This document shows positions 1-7,994 of a stretch of DNA of 64,000 nt, piece after piece. Source of the DNA: Streptomyces sp. NBC_01481 (lineage in GTDB: Bacteria; Actinomycetota; Actinomycetes; Streptomycetales; Streptomycetaceae). Position 1 is the stretch's first letter. The number at the start of each line of letters is the position of its first letter. The stretch is from positions 1,252,501-1,316,500 of the forward strand of contig NZ_JAPEPT010000001.1 in assembly GCF_026339995.1 (NCBI RefSeq), read 5' to 3'. The translations under genes and the position numbers were made by a program. The notes beneath the pieces are model-generated. The model was not told the DNA's origin. It ran no database searches and saw only the letters and a program-made list of their open reading frames with translations.

Positions 1-63
1 CTGACACGCGCTTCCTCGAATCTGCCTGGGCACAAGGAATATCAGTGATTCTCCGAGCCGAGT

Positions 64-78
64 TACCCATCATGGGTA
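64..78. promoter_or_regulatory. 15-bp perfect palindrome, possible operator
   Basis: Arms TACCCAT and ATGGGTA are separated by a single C and lie about 50 bp before the first start codon. The symmetry fits a dimeric regulator site for the HATPase gene that follows. No matching regulator can be named, since its gene would lie left of the window. Confidence 0.3.
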
Positions 79-128
79 CCCCTATCGCCGGGAATCGATG
101 GGGCGTTGAGCTCGCCATCCTCTGAGTT

Positions 129-560
129 ATGCAGGAGCGAGAGGATGCGCTGAACAGCCCGGAGATGGTGTGCCGATGGGCTCGTCATCCGCGGTGTGTT
201 GGCCTGGCCCGTGTCGAGCTGCGCAAGGCACTCGCCGCCTGGGGCCTGGCGAAGATTGAGGATGCGGCTCTCGTCGTGCTCTCAGAACTGGTCACGGACG
301 CCGTCCGGCATGCGCACGTTTCGCCGGGGCGTGAGATCGAAACCCGCTTCCAACTGGCTGGCGAAGACCTCCGTATTGAGGTGCATGACAGCTCGGATGT
401 GTGGCCTCACAAGCATGCCGCTACCAGTGACTCGGAGAGCGGCCGAGGGCTTGTCCTGGTCAGCGAGCTGGCGGACCAGTGGGGCGTAAGCAAACGCGGT
501 GGGGTCGGTAAGTCCGTGTGGGCTCTCATGGCGGTGCCGCCTCAGGACGGAGACAGCTGA
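129..560 (+). CDS. ATP-binding protein, anti-sigma/RsbW-like HATPase
   Basis: A 143-residue single-domain GHKL ATPase of the SpoIIAB/RsbW type, very numerous in Streptomyces. These act as anti-sigma factor kinases or as partners of WhiJ-type regulators. The Bergerat fold is visible: N box ELVTDAVRHA (residues 53-62), G1 EVHDSS (84-89) and G2 ESGRGLVLV (103-111). There is no membrane segment, so it is cytosolic. Its stop overlaps the next start (TGATG), so the two genes are probably translated together. The cognate XRE/DUF397 genes are not in view and may lie upstream of the window. The start is the first ATG; a second ATG at 165 is also possible. Confidence 0.85.
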   Translation: MQEREDALNSPEMVCRWARHPRCVGLARVELRKALAAWGLAKIEDAALVVLSELVTDAVRHAHVSPGREIETRFQLAGEDLRIEVHDSSDVWPHKHAATSDSESGRGLVLVSELADQWGVSKRGGVGKSVWALMAVPPQDGDS

Positions 561-862
561 TGGACGCTACTCAGGGACCAGTGGAAGCTAGCGCGCTGAA
601 TCGTCAGCCTGCGAGACCTCGCCCGGTTATTCGGTTCGCGGACTGGGCGTTGACCACGGACAAGCAGGGCAGCGGACCGGTGTACGAGGCTGAGTGCACG
701 ACGTGCGGCGAGTCCTCCGACGCGGAGGAAAGCAAGGACGAGCCGGAGCTGTGGTGTCTCCGGCATGCGGGTGCGCTCGGGCACACCGGCTTCCGCGGGA
801 TCACGACGGCGTTCTTCCGCGCCACTCTGGTCAACGCGCGGAGTGGTGGCACGGACTCATGA
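560..862 (+). CDS. DUF7848-like small protein
   Basis: A 100-residue protein starting at the ATG that overlaps the HATPase stop. It shows the pattern I associate with the Streptomyces DUF7848 family: an FADWAL-type N-terminal strand, a CTTCGESS zinc-ribbon-like CxxC, and the ending LRHAGALGHTGFRGITTAFFRA. Function is unknown. Proteins of this type are often encoded beside anti-sigma-like HATPase and XRE genes, which matches the coupling here. Only one clear CxxC pair plus one later Cys is present, so metal binding is not certain. Confidence 0.7.
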   Translation: MDATQGPVEASALNRQPARPRPVIRFADWALTTDKQGSGPVYEAECTTCGESSDAEESKDEPELWCLRHAGALGHTGFRGITTAFFRATLVNARSGGTDS

Positions 863-1109
863 GGCAGCGATTATTCGCCTTCGGGATCGTCGTCTTCTGG
901 ATCGCGGTGTACATGCCGTTGGCGGTCACGAGTCGGCCGTCGTGGATCATCCACAGGCCAAAGCACTCGTCCTCCTCGTCGTGAACCAGCACCTGCACTG
1001 AGTGTGGTGATTTCCAGGGCAACGACTCAAGGTGCTTCAGCAATCCGATCCTCGCCCTCGCCGGATAGGCGATCGGGCCGAACGACGGTCGACCTCGCCC
1101 ACGCCTCAT
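831..1109 (-). CDS. hypothetical protein, possibly a remnant
   Basis: A 92-residue open frame whose middle part (about residues 20-70, including LESLPWKSPHS and DEEDECFGLWMIHDGRLV) has plausible protein composition and Streptomyces-like third-position GC. The first 20 residues are basic and low in complexity, and the end overlaps the DUF7848 gene tail to tail by 32 bp. I do not recognise a family. It may be a real small gene with a later start or a fragment of a larger one. Confidence 0.3.
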   Translation of the reverse strand: MRRGRGRPSFGPIAYPARARIGLLKHLESLPWKSPHSVQVLVHDEEDECFGLWMIHDGRLVTANGMYTAIQKTTIPKANNRCLMSPCHHSAR

Positions 1110-1380
1110 CGAAGATCAATTAGGGGACAAGCCTCAGCCTCAAGTCGCCAGTGAGTCTGGAACACAAGGGACGGCGGACTCCCTCGCCCCAGCTGACGGC
1201 GCTCTCCCCGAAGCTGTCGGCCGGAACGGACAACCGCTGAAGGTCGCCACCTTGACGCCCTGAACCGTCACGGGCGGAGGAGCGTAGGCGTCCCCTGTCT
1301 CGGAGAACTCGGCGTATCGAGACAGTGCCTGCGCGGTGCCCCGGCACTCCTGGCGGGGCACCGCGCCTTTGTGCGTGTTG
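1110..1380. other. intergenic stretch, nothing recognised
   Basis: Several open frames cross this 270-bp stretch on the minus strand, but they are arginine/serine-rich shadows without family features. No RNA gene or convincing repeat is seen. Confidence 0.5.
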
Positions 1381-2028
1381 TCAGCCACCGACGATCGAGA
1401 AACCGATCACGACACCTGCAGTCACGGTGACCTTGCCGGGGGCGAGGTCACCCTCACCCCCGCCCCTACCCGCTTGGCCGTGCCCACGGTAGGAGTTCTG
1501 CAGCTGATCGGAGTCGACGTCCTTGATGTGGATGACGGGGCCGAGTTGGACACCGGCGGCCGCCGCGTACAGAGCCGCCTTCTCACGGGCGGCGGCTACA
1601 GCGGCCGTGCGTGCCTCGGCTCGCAGCTCCTTTTTGGTACTCACGTCGAACTCGACACCGGCAACCTCGTTCGCCCCCGCCTCGACAACGTTGATGAGGA
1701 CCGCCTCCAGAATGTCCAGCTCACGCAGCTCGATCACAAAGGCGGCTGTGCACTCGTAGCCGAGGAACTTGCGCTCATTGCCGTAACTCCATGTGGACTC
1801 CAGGTTCAGACGCGACGTGGAGACGGCAGTGTCCGGCACCCTGTGGCCGCGCAGTACGTCCCGGATCTGGTTGACGCTGCCACGCGTGACCTCGAACGCT
1901 TCGCTCGCTTTCTGCCTCGTCTGCTTGATCGCCACGCGAAGTCGGGCTACATCAGGTGTGGCATCCATGCTCGCCGCGCCGAACACGGATATGCCCCAAG
2001 GAGCGTCTATGGACTGAGTACCGTTCAT
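1381..2028 (-). CDS. SIMPL (DUF541) domain protein
   Basis: A 215-residue protein of the SIMPL/DUF541 (BP26-like) family, whose members form oligomeric rings and are usually periplasmic or surface-associated; the biochemical role is unsettled. Family features are the opening ISVFGAASMDATPDVARLRV, the central TSRLNLESTWSYGNERKFLGYECT strand pair, and the Ala-rich helix with AREKAALYAAAAGVQLGPV. The chosen ATG (2028) has GGATGG about 5 bp upstream; an open frame extends 35 residues further but looks non-coding. No signal peptide is evident from this start, which is unusual for the family. Base composition is visibly lower in GC than in most later genes. Confidence 0.8.
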   Translation of the reverse strand: MNGTQSIDAPWGISVFGAASMDATPDVARLRVAIKQTRQKASEAFEVTRGSVNQIRDVLRGHRVPDTAVSTSRLNLESTWSYGNERKFLGYECTAAFVIELRELDILEAVLINVVEAGANEVAGVEFDVSTKKELRAEARTAAVAAAREKAALYAAAAGVQLGPVIHIKDVDSDQLQNSYRGHGQAGRGGGEGDLAPGKVTVTAGVVIGFSIVGG

Positions 2029-2379
2029 GCCGCCCATCCAAGCAGGTGAGCCGTCAGCGAGGTGCGGTTTCAGGTCCGCCCAACATCGCCTCAGGGCCGA
2101 CCCAGCGGTTGTCTGTTGGGGCTTGGCGGTCACCCTCTGCGATCTTGTTGCGGTTCGCCCTACGTTTGACTGAGGCTTCGACGTTGCTCGGTGACCAGCT
2201 CCAGCGCCTGAGCGCGGACCTGAAGCAGCCGATACCCGGCGTTCGGATCGTCGCGACCTAGCAGGTCACTGCCGTCCGACTCGCATAAGCTGAGGTCAGA
2301 AAGGTGCGGCAGAAGAACCCGGCGTACAGCCCGACTCGTCTGCCGCCTCCCCCCGGCGCCCTCGCCCGGAGTCGTTCCC
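2029..2379. other. intergenic stretch, nothing recognised
   Basis: This holds 351 bp between the divergent SIMPL and exonuclease-like genes and presumably contains both promoters. A minus-strand frame at about 2160-2316 has protein-like composition but no start codon or family that I recognise. Confidence 0.4.
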
Positions 2380-3249
2380 ATGAACGCACCAGTTCGGACC
2401 AATGCGTACGAGGGTCCGTGCGCCGTGTGCGGCGAGACCGTGCGCGCCGGAGAAGGGACCCTGCTGCCCGGCAAGCACGGGGGCTGGGAGGTCTGCCATC
2501 CCGAGCACGCGCGCGAGCCCGCGCCGACGCCCCGCGGCAGGCACCCCGGATGGCACCGTCGCCGTCTCATGGCCGTGGACATCGCGGCGACGGGTCGTCG
2601 CACCGCGGTCGACCGGATCCTCGCCGCGGCCGTACGCACCACCGACGGGCGCGATCGGGACTGGCTGATCGATCCCGGACCGGGACTCGCCGTCGACCCG
2701 CGCACGACGCATGGCATCACCCTGGACGAGGCACGCGCTCATGGTGTTCCGGCGTCCCGGGCGCTCGACGAACTGGCCGCGCATCTCGCCGGGCAGCTGG
2801 CGGCCAAAGAGCTGCTGGTCGTCTGGCATGCCCCGTACGTACTCACCCTGCTCGAGTCCGAACTGCTGCGCCACGGGCTGCGACCGCTCTCCGACCGAGG
2901 CCCCGGAGGGCTGTTTCCGGTGTGCGATCCGCTGATCCTGGACCGGCATGCCGACCGCTACCGGTCCGGTGGCCGGGCGCTGGAGAGGGTCGCCGAGTGG
3001 TACGGAGTGCCCCATGACCGTCCCGGGAACCCTGGCAGTGACGCGGCAGCCTCGCTCGTGCTGGCGCAGGTCATCGGGGCGTGCCACGCGTCGGTCGGCC
3101 GGCTGTCGCGGCCAGCCTTGCACTACGAGCAGGTGCTGTGGCGGGAACAGCAGGCGAGCGAGGCGGAAGAGTTCGATCCGTCGAGGAAGCGGGATCACCG
3201 CTGGCCGTTGGGCACGGTCGAGGCGTTGCCCTGGGAAGCTGCGCCCTGA
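2380..3249 (+). CDS. degenerate DnaQ-like exonuclease-fold protein
   Basis: A 289-residue protein with the layout of the actinobacterial DEDD 3'-5' exonuclease (DnaQ epsilon) family: a short zinc-ribbon-like N terminus (GPCAVCGETVRAGE), then the Exo I region AVDIAATG, the HGITLDEARAHG helix, the Exo II region VVWHAPYVLTLLESEL and the Exo III region HDRPGNPGSDAAAS. In active members Exo I reads DxExTG and Exo II carries an Asp after the NAxF motif. Here the Exo I glutamate is Ala and the Exo II acidic position is Val. Catalysis therefore looks lost, leaving a possible binding or scaffold role. The gene is convergent with the MazG-like gene, with 9 bp between stops. Confidence 0.7.
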   Translation: MNAPVRTNAYEGPCAVCGETVRAGEGTLLPGKHGGWEVCHPEHAREPAPTPRGRHPGWHRRRLMAVDIAATGRRTAVDRILAAAVRTTDGRDRDWLIDPGPGLAVDPRTTHGITLDEARAHGVPASRALDELAAHLAGQLAAKELLVVWHAPYVLTLLESELLRHGLRPLSDRGPGGLFPVCDPLILDRHADRYRSGGRALERVAEWYGVPHDRPGNPGSDAAASLVLAQVIGACHASVGRLSRPALHYEQVLWREQQASEAEEFDPSRKRDHRWPLGTVEALPWEAAP

Positions 3250-3258
3250 CGCGGCGTT

Positions 3259-3591
3259 CTATGACGCGGCGTTGAGCGAGCGCTCGGCGACCCGGCGCAG
3301 ATGTCCCCCGAAGACCTCCGACGCCTTGGGAGTCAGCGTCCTCAGCGCCACCATCGCCGTGATGATCACGTCGCACAGTTCGGACTCGACGTCCTGCCAG
3401 CTGTGCGTGATGCCCTTCCGGGGGTTCTGCCCCGTCGCGCCGACGACCGCCTGCGCCACCTCGCCCACCTCCTCGGTGAGCTTCAACATCCGCAGCAGTG
3501 TCTCCTGTTGGGGCGGCAGGTCGCTCTCCGTCTCCAGCCAGCTGTGGAGGTCGTCCACCGTGTCCCAGATGGGGTCCAGGGTGTGATTCAT
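3259..3591 (-). CDS. MazG-like nucleotide pyrophosphohydrolase
   Basis: A 110-residue all-alpha protein of the MazG-like NTP pyrophosphohydrolase superfamily, which hydrolyses nucleoside triphosphates to monophosphates in house-cleaning roles. The metal-binding pattern is present: TEEVGEVAQA (about residues 39-48) followed by ESELCDVIITA (about 69-79), matching the EExxE...ExxD signature. Length fits the small single-domain group. The ATG at 3591 is chosen because the family's N-terminal helix begins there; the longer open frame upstream is proline/arginine-rich shadow. Confidence 0.8.
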   Translation of the reverse strand: MNHTLDPIWDTVDDLHSWLETESDLPPQQETLLRMLKLTEEVGEVAQAVVGATGQNPRKGITHSWQDVESELCDVIITAMVALRTLTPKASEVFGGHLRRVAERSLNAAS

Positions 3592-4068
3592 AGAGGCCGC
3601 CTGCCGTGTGTCGGGTTCCCGGATGATATTCGGAGCCGACACATTCCGATGGGTGGTTCGCGCGGGTGGCGGACGCCAAGGGGTGAGGGAGGGCGCGGCG
3701 GGTGTGGCGCCCTCAGGCCCGGCGCGACCGCGAGGCCCCGCCTCGCAGCGCGGGGGGACCGACAAGCGTCGCCTCACAAGGGGGCCGTGGAGCGGGTGGA
3801 GTCGGGACGTAGAGCGTGATTTGGGGCGCGGGGACGCCCGCGCCCCACGGCAGTCCGGAAACGCGCCGTAAATCATGCAGTCCCGGCTCTACCCCGGAGC
3901 GGACCCCAAACGGCCACCGACACCGCGCCGGGCAACCCGCGTCCCGCACCGCGGACCGGCTGGCCTCGCGGCACCGGGCGACCCACGACGCGGCACAGCC
4001 CGCCGCACCGGGCAACCCCGCGTCCCGCACCGGGGACCCGCTACCCGCGCCGGGCACCCCGTGCCCCC
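3592..4068. other. GC-rich gene-free stretch
   Basis: These 477 bp lie between the MazG-like and SDR genes. They consist of very GC-rich, C-run-dominated DNA with short repeats and no family-like frame. The clearest element is the approximate 30-bp direct repeat listed separately. Confidence 0.5.
3928..4038. repeat. imperfect 30-bp direct repeat pair
   Basis: Two copies (3928-3957 and 4008-4038) share the pattern CCGGGCAACCC-GCGTCCCGCACC-G-GGACC with one-base differences. A shorter third version (CACCGGGCGACCC) lies between them. They look like local slippage or duplication in non-coding DNA. Confidence 0.6.
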
Positions 4069-4818
4069 TCAACCCCGCCCGATATACGGCATCCCCGTCG
4101 CCATCACCGTGGCGAACTGGACGTTCGCCTCCAGTGGCAGTTCCGCCATGTGCCTCACCGTCCTCGCCACATCCCCCACGTCCATCACCGGCTCCACCAC
4201 CACCTCCCCGTTCGCCTGCAGAATCCCCGCCCGCATCCGCTGCGTCATCTCCGTCGCCGCGTTCCCGATGTCGATCTGGCCGCACGCGATTGAGTACGCC
4301 CTCCCGTCCAGCGACAGCGACTTCGTCAGGCCCGTCATCGCGTGCTTCGTCGACGTGTACGGCGCCGAGTGCGGGCGCGGCACATGCGCCGAGATCGAGC
4401 CGTTGTTGATGATCCGGCCGCCCTGCGGTGACTGGTCCTTCATCATGCGGAACGCCGCCTGCGCGCACAGGAACGCGCCGGTCAGATTGACGTCCACCAC
4501 CGCGCGCCAGTCCTCGTAGGAGATGTCCTCGAAGGGGACGCGTGGGCCGGACGTGCCTGCGTTGTTGAACAGCAGGCCAACACGGCCGTGGCGTTCGTGC
4601 GCGGTCGCAAACAGCGTGGTGACATCCGCCGGTGACGTCACATCAGTGGGGACACACAGGACATCCCCGCCCGCCAGCGAGGCCGTTTCCTCCAGGGACT
4701 CCGCCCGCCGGCCCGCCAGGACCACCGACCAGCCCGCCTCCGCCAGAGCCAGCGCCACGCTCCGGCCGATACCCGAGCCCGCTCCCGTCACTACCGCAAT
4801 CTTCGCAACAGCGTTCAT
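4069..4818 (-). CDS. short-chain dehydrogenase/reductase
   Basis: A 249-residue classical SDR. The NAD(P) motif TGAGSGIG lies at residues 11-18, NNAG at about 89-92, and the catalytic set at Ser (NNGSIS), Tyr (YTSTK) and Lys follows in the usual YxxxK spacing. An Arg pair (GRRAES) after the second strand suggests NADP preference. The substrate cannot be read from sequence. It is transcribed divergently from the PhoD phosphatase gene across 133 bp. Confidence 0.9.
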   Translation of the reverse strand: MNAVAKIAVVTGAGSGIGRSVALALAEAGWSVVLAGRRAESLEETASLAGGDVLCVPTDVTSPADVTTLFATAHERHGRVGLLFNNAGTSGPRVPFEDISYEDWRAVVDVNLTGAFLCAQAAFRMMKDQSPQGGRIINNGSISAHVPRPHSAPYTSTKHAMTGLTKSLSLDGRAYSIACGQIDIGNAATEMTQRMRAGILQANGEVVVEPVMDVGDVARTVRHMAELPLEANVQFATVMATGMPYIGRG

Positions 4819-4874
4819 GCCCGCGCAGCGTAGTCGCCTACCTGTACGTGGAACTCATCCCGCCGACATGCGGA

Positions 4875-4893
4875 TGTTGTGTACTCGACAACA
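4875..4893. promoter_or_regulatory. inverted repeat between SDR and phosphatase genes
   Basis: TGTTGT and ACAACA arms are separated by GTACTCG and lie 58 bp before the phosphatase start. It may be an operator for either divergent gene. A nearby GGAACTCATCCCG (about 4850) faintly resembles half of a PhoP box, but no proper direct repeat is visible. Confidence 0.3.
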
Positions 4894-4951
4894 CAGGGTC
4901 GTCAGCCCCTACTCCAATGCGAAAGGACAACACACGTCAGGGGAGGGGCAC

Positions 4952-6574
4952 ATGACACCCGCACCGCACGCACCCGAGCTCCGGGCCGCCGCCCGGCACA
5001 TCGGCCGTCGCAGGTTTCTCACCGTCACCGGTGCTGCCGCCGCACTCGCGTTCGCCGTCAATCTGCCCGGCACGGCCCACGCCGCCGAACTCGACGCCAA
5101 GAAGATCACCGAGGATCCCTTCACCCTCGGCGTCGCCTCCGGAGACCCGCAGCCCGGTTCCGTACTGCTGTGGACACGGCTCGCGACCCGTCCGTACGAG
5201 CCCGACAGCGGTCTGCCCCGCTCCAGGGTCCCGCTGCGCTGGGAGCTCGCCCACGACTCCGGCTTCACCCGTGTCGCCCGGCGCGGATCCGTCACCGCCC
5301 ACCCGGAGTTCCACCACAGCGTCCATGTCCCGGTCTCCGGCCTCGACTACGACCGCCCCTACTACTACCGCTTCCGCGCGGGGAGCTGGATCAGCCCGAC
5401 CGGCCGCACCCGCACCGCGCCCGCGCGGTCCGCGCGGATCGGTGAGCTGAAGCTCGCCGCCGTCTCCTGCCAGGCGTACCACGACGGCTACTTCACCGCG
5501 TACAAGCACCTCGCCGAACAGGAACTCGACGTCGTCCTCCACCTCGGCGACTACCTCTACGAGTACGCCGTCAACGCCGTCGGCGGAGCCCGCAACTACA
5601 CCGACCGCCGCCTGCCCGCCCACTTCAACCGGGAGACCGTCACCCTGGAGGACTACCGGCTGCGCTACGGCCTCTACAAGTCGGACCCCGACCTCAGGGC
5701 CGCGCACGCCGCGCACCCCTTCGTCGTCACCTGGGACGACCACGAGACCGAGAACAACTACGCGGGCGACATCCCCGAGAACGGCGCACCGCCGGAGGAG
5801 TTCCTGCTGCGCAGGGCCGCCGCCTACCGCGCGTACTTCGAGAACCAGCCGCTGCGCAGGCCCCAGCAGCCCGAGGGCCCCGAAATGCGGCTGTACCGCA
5901 GGCTGCACTTCGGGCGGCTCGCGCAGTTCGACATCCTCGACACCCGTCAGTACCGCTCGGACCAGGCGTACGGCGACGGCTGGCAGGTCCCGGGCCCGGA
6001 GTCCGAGAATCCGGCGCGCACGCTCACCGGCGCCGCGCAGGAACGCTGGCTGCTCGACGGCTGGCAGAGCTCCCGCGCGCTCTGGAACGTCGTCCCGCAG
6101 CAGGTCACCTTCGCTCAGCGGCGCAGTGTCCCCACCGGGACCTTCAAGTTCAGCATGGACGCCTGGGACGGCTACCCCGCGTCCCGCGACCGGGTCCTCG
6201 CGGGCGCCGAGGCGGCCGGTATCGAGAATCTGATGGTCCTCACCGGTGACGTGCACGTCGGCTACGGCTTCGACTTGAAGAAGGACTTCGACGACCCCGC
6301 GTCCCGCACCGTGGGGACCGAACTGGTCGCCACCTCCATCAGCAGCGGAAAGGACGGCGTCGACAAGCCCGGCAACTGGGACAACCTCACCCAGGCCAAC
6401 CCGCACATGAAGTTCTACAACGGCCGGCGAGGCTATGTGACCGTGACGCTCGGCGAGCAGCAGGCCCGCGCCGACTTCCGGACGGTCGGCGCGGTCACCA
6501 CGCCGGGCGCTCCGATCGCCACGGCCGCGTCCTTCGTGACGGAGGCGGGCGATCCGGGCCTCAAGCCGGTATAG
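4952..6574 (+). CDS. PhoD-family alkaline phosphatase, Tat-exported
   Basis: A 540-residue secreted phosphodiesterase/phosphomonoesterase of the PhoD family that liberates phosphate outside the cell. The N terminus has a twin-arginine signal (IGRRRFLTVTG plus an Ala-rich h-region, cleavage near AHAAE). Next come the PhoD N-terminal domain (DPFTLGVASGDP) and the metallophosphatase core: VSCQAYHDGYF, LHLGDYLYEY, VTWDDHETENNY and LTGDVHVGYG carry the metal-binding Cys/Asp/Asn/His residues. The start has an excellent GGGGAGGGG site 4 bp upstream. It resembles S. coelicolor SCO2286 from memory. Phosphate (PhoRP) control is expected for the family, but I see no convincing PHO box. Confidence 0.92.
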   Translation: MTPAPHAPELRAAARHIGRRRFLTVTGAAAALAFAVNLPGTAHAAELDAKKITEDPFTLGVASGDPQPGSVLLWTRLATRPYEPDSGLPRSRVPLRWELAHDSGFTRVARRGSVTAHPEFHHSVHVPVSGLDYDRPYYYRFRAGSWISPTGRTRTAPARSARIGELKLAAVSCQAYHDGYFTAYKHLAEQELDVVLHLGDYLYEYAVNAVGGARNYTDRRLPAHFNRETVTLEDYRLRYGLYKSDPDLRAAHAAHPFVVTWDDHETENNYAGDIPENGAPPEEFLLRRAAAYRAYFENQPLRRPQQPEGPEMRLYRRLHFGRLAQFDILDTRQYRSDQAYGDGWQVPGPESENPARTLTGAAQERWLLDGWQSSRALWNVVPQQVTFAQRRSVPTGTFKFSMDAWDGYPASRDRVLAGAEAAGIENLMVLTGDVHVGYGFDLKKDFDDPASRTVGTELVATSISSGKDGVDKPGNWDNLTQANPHMKFYNGRRGYVTVTLGEQQARADFRTVGAVTTPGAPIATAASFVTEAGDPGLKPV

Positions 6575-6653
6575 CCCGGGGCGTCTCGAAAGGGTCTCGA
6601 CCACTGCTGCGGAGCTGAGAGCATAGGGAAGGATTCAACGACATGGAGACGTG

Positions 6654-7985
6654 ATGCCGAAGCCGGACAGCGGCCAGGGAAGTACAGAAGGACACATACC
6701 GGCCGCCGCCCCGGCTTCCGCATCCGCCACGGCTTCCGCCAGGGGACCCGCACCCGCACCGGCATCCGTCACGGCAGCGCGCCGCGTCGGCCTTCTGGTC
6801 ACGCTCGTCCTCGGCGGTCTCACCGCACTGCCGCCGCTCTCCATGGACATGTACCTCCCGGCGCTTCCCGCGGTCACCCGCTCCCTCGGCGCGCCCGCCG
6901 CCACCGTCCAGCTCACGCTGACCGCGTGCCTGGCGGGCATGGCACTCGGGCAGCTCGTCGTCGGCCCCATGAGCGACAAGTGGGGCCGACGCCGTCCGCT
7001 GCTCGTCGGCATGATCGTGTACGTCGCGGCCACCGCGGTCTGCGCGCTCGCCCCCACCGTCGACATGCTGATCGGCTTCCGGCTGCTGCAAGGACTCGCG
7101 GGTGCTGCGGGCATCGTCATCGCCCGCGCCGTGGTCCGGGATCTGTACGACGGCGTGGAGATGGCCCGCTTCTTCTCCACCCTGATGCTGATATCCGGCG
7201 TCGCCCCGATCATCGCGCCGCTGATCGGCGGCCAGGTGCTGCGGATCACCGACTGGCGCGGCATCTTCGTCGTTCTGACCGCCGTGGGCATCCTGCTCAC
7301 GCTGGTGGTGGCCAAGTGGCTGCACGAGACCCTGCCGCCCGAGCGGCGGCACGGCGGCGGCGTCGGCGAGGCCCTGCGCACGATGCGCGGGCTGCTCGCC
7401 GACCGGGTCTTCACCGGCTACACGCTCACCGGCGGGCTCGCCTTCGCCACGCTCTTCGCGTACATCTCCGCCTCGCCGTTCGTGGTCCAGGAGATCTACG
7501 GCGCGTCCCCGCAGACCTTCAGCCTGCTCTTCGGCGTCAACTCCATCGGCCTGATCACGCTCGGCCAGATCAACGGCAAGGTGCTCGTGGGCCGGGTCAG
7601 CCTGGACAAGGCGCTGGGCTTCGGCCTGGGCATGGTCATGCTCGCGGCCACCGGGCTGCTGCTGATGACCTCGGGGGTCTTCGGCAGGGTCGGCCTGCTG
7701 CCCGTCGCGGTCGGACTGTTCGTCCTGATGTCCGCGATGGGCCTCGTGATGCCCAACACCAACGCCCTGGCCCTGCTGCGCACCCCGCACGCCGCGGGCT
7801 CGGCGTCCGCGCTGATCGGCACGTCCGCGTTCCTCATCGGGGCGATCGCCTCACCGCTGGTCGGGATCGCGGGCGAGCAGACGGCCGTCCCGATGGCGGT
7901 GGTCCAACTGACCTGCGCGCTGGGCGCGCTGGGCTGTTTCCTGGGGCTGTGCCGCCCCTGGCAGCGCCGGGCCGAAGCGGTCTGA
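6654..7985 (+). CDS. Bcr/CflA-family MFS drug exporter
   Basis: A 443-residue, 12-helix major facilitator of the Bcr/CflA (DHA1) drug:H+ antiporter subfamily. After an Ala/Pro-rich cytoplasmic tail the first helix ends in PLSMDMYLPALPAV, the subfamily's diagnostic opening. The loop motif GPMSDKWGRRRPLL (motif A) and GxxGAAGIVIARAVVRDL (helix 4-5) follow. It probably exports antibiotics or small amphipathic compounds across the plasma membrane. ATG 6654 is preferred over GTG 6651 because GGAG lies 5 bp before it. Confidence 0.9.
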   Translation: MPKPDSGQGSTEGHIPAAAPASASATASARGPAPAPASVTAARRVGLLVTLVLGGLTALPPLSMDMYLPALPAVTRSLGAPAATVQLTLTACLAGMALGQLVVGPMSDKWGRRRPLLVGMIVYVAATAVCALAPTVDMLIGFRLLQGLAGAAGIVIARAVVRDLYDGVEMARFFSTLMLISGVAPIIAPLIGGQVLRITDWRGIFVVLTAVGILLTLVVAKWLHETLPPERRHGGGVGEALRTMRGLLADRVFTGYTLTGGLAFATLFAYISASPFVVQEIYGASPQTFSLLFGVNSIGLITLGQINGKVLVGRVSLDKALGFGLGMVMLAATGLLLMTSGVFGRVGLLPVAVGLFVLMSAMGLVMPNTNALALLRTPHAAGSASALIGTSAFLIGAIASPLVGIAGEQTAVPMAVVQLTCALGALGCFLGLCRPWQRRAEAV

Positions 7986-7994
7986 GACCTACGC

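Noticed and set aside
1120..1388. Two overlapping minus-strand open frames
   Set aside because: Composition is non-protein-like, and there is no ribosome site or family.
2160..2316. Short minus-strand protein-like frame (DLLGRDDPNAGYRLLQVRAQ)
   Set aside because: No start codon with ribosome site and no family recognised; too little to call a gene.
4845..4862. PHO box upstream of the PhoD gene
   Set aside because: Only one weak half-site (ACTCATCCCG) is visible; PhoP boxes need paired 11-bp direct repeats.
4937..6604. Minus-strand 555-codon frame
   Set aside because: Antisense shadow of the PhoD phosphatase gene; no motifs.
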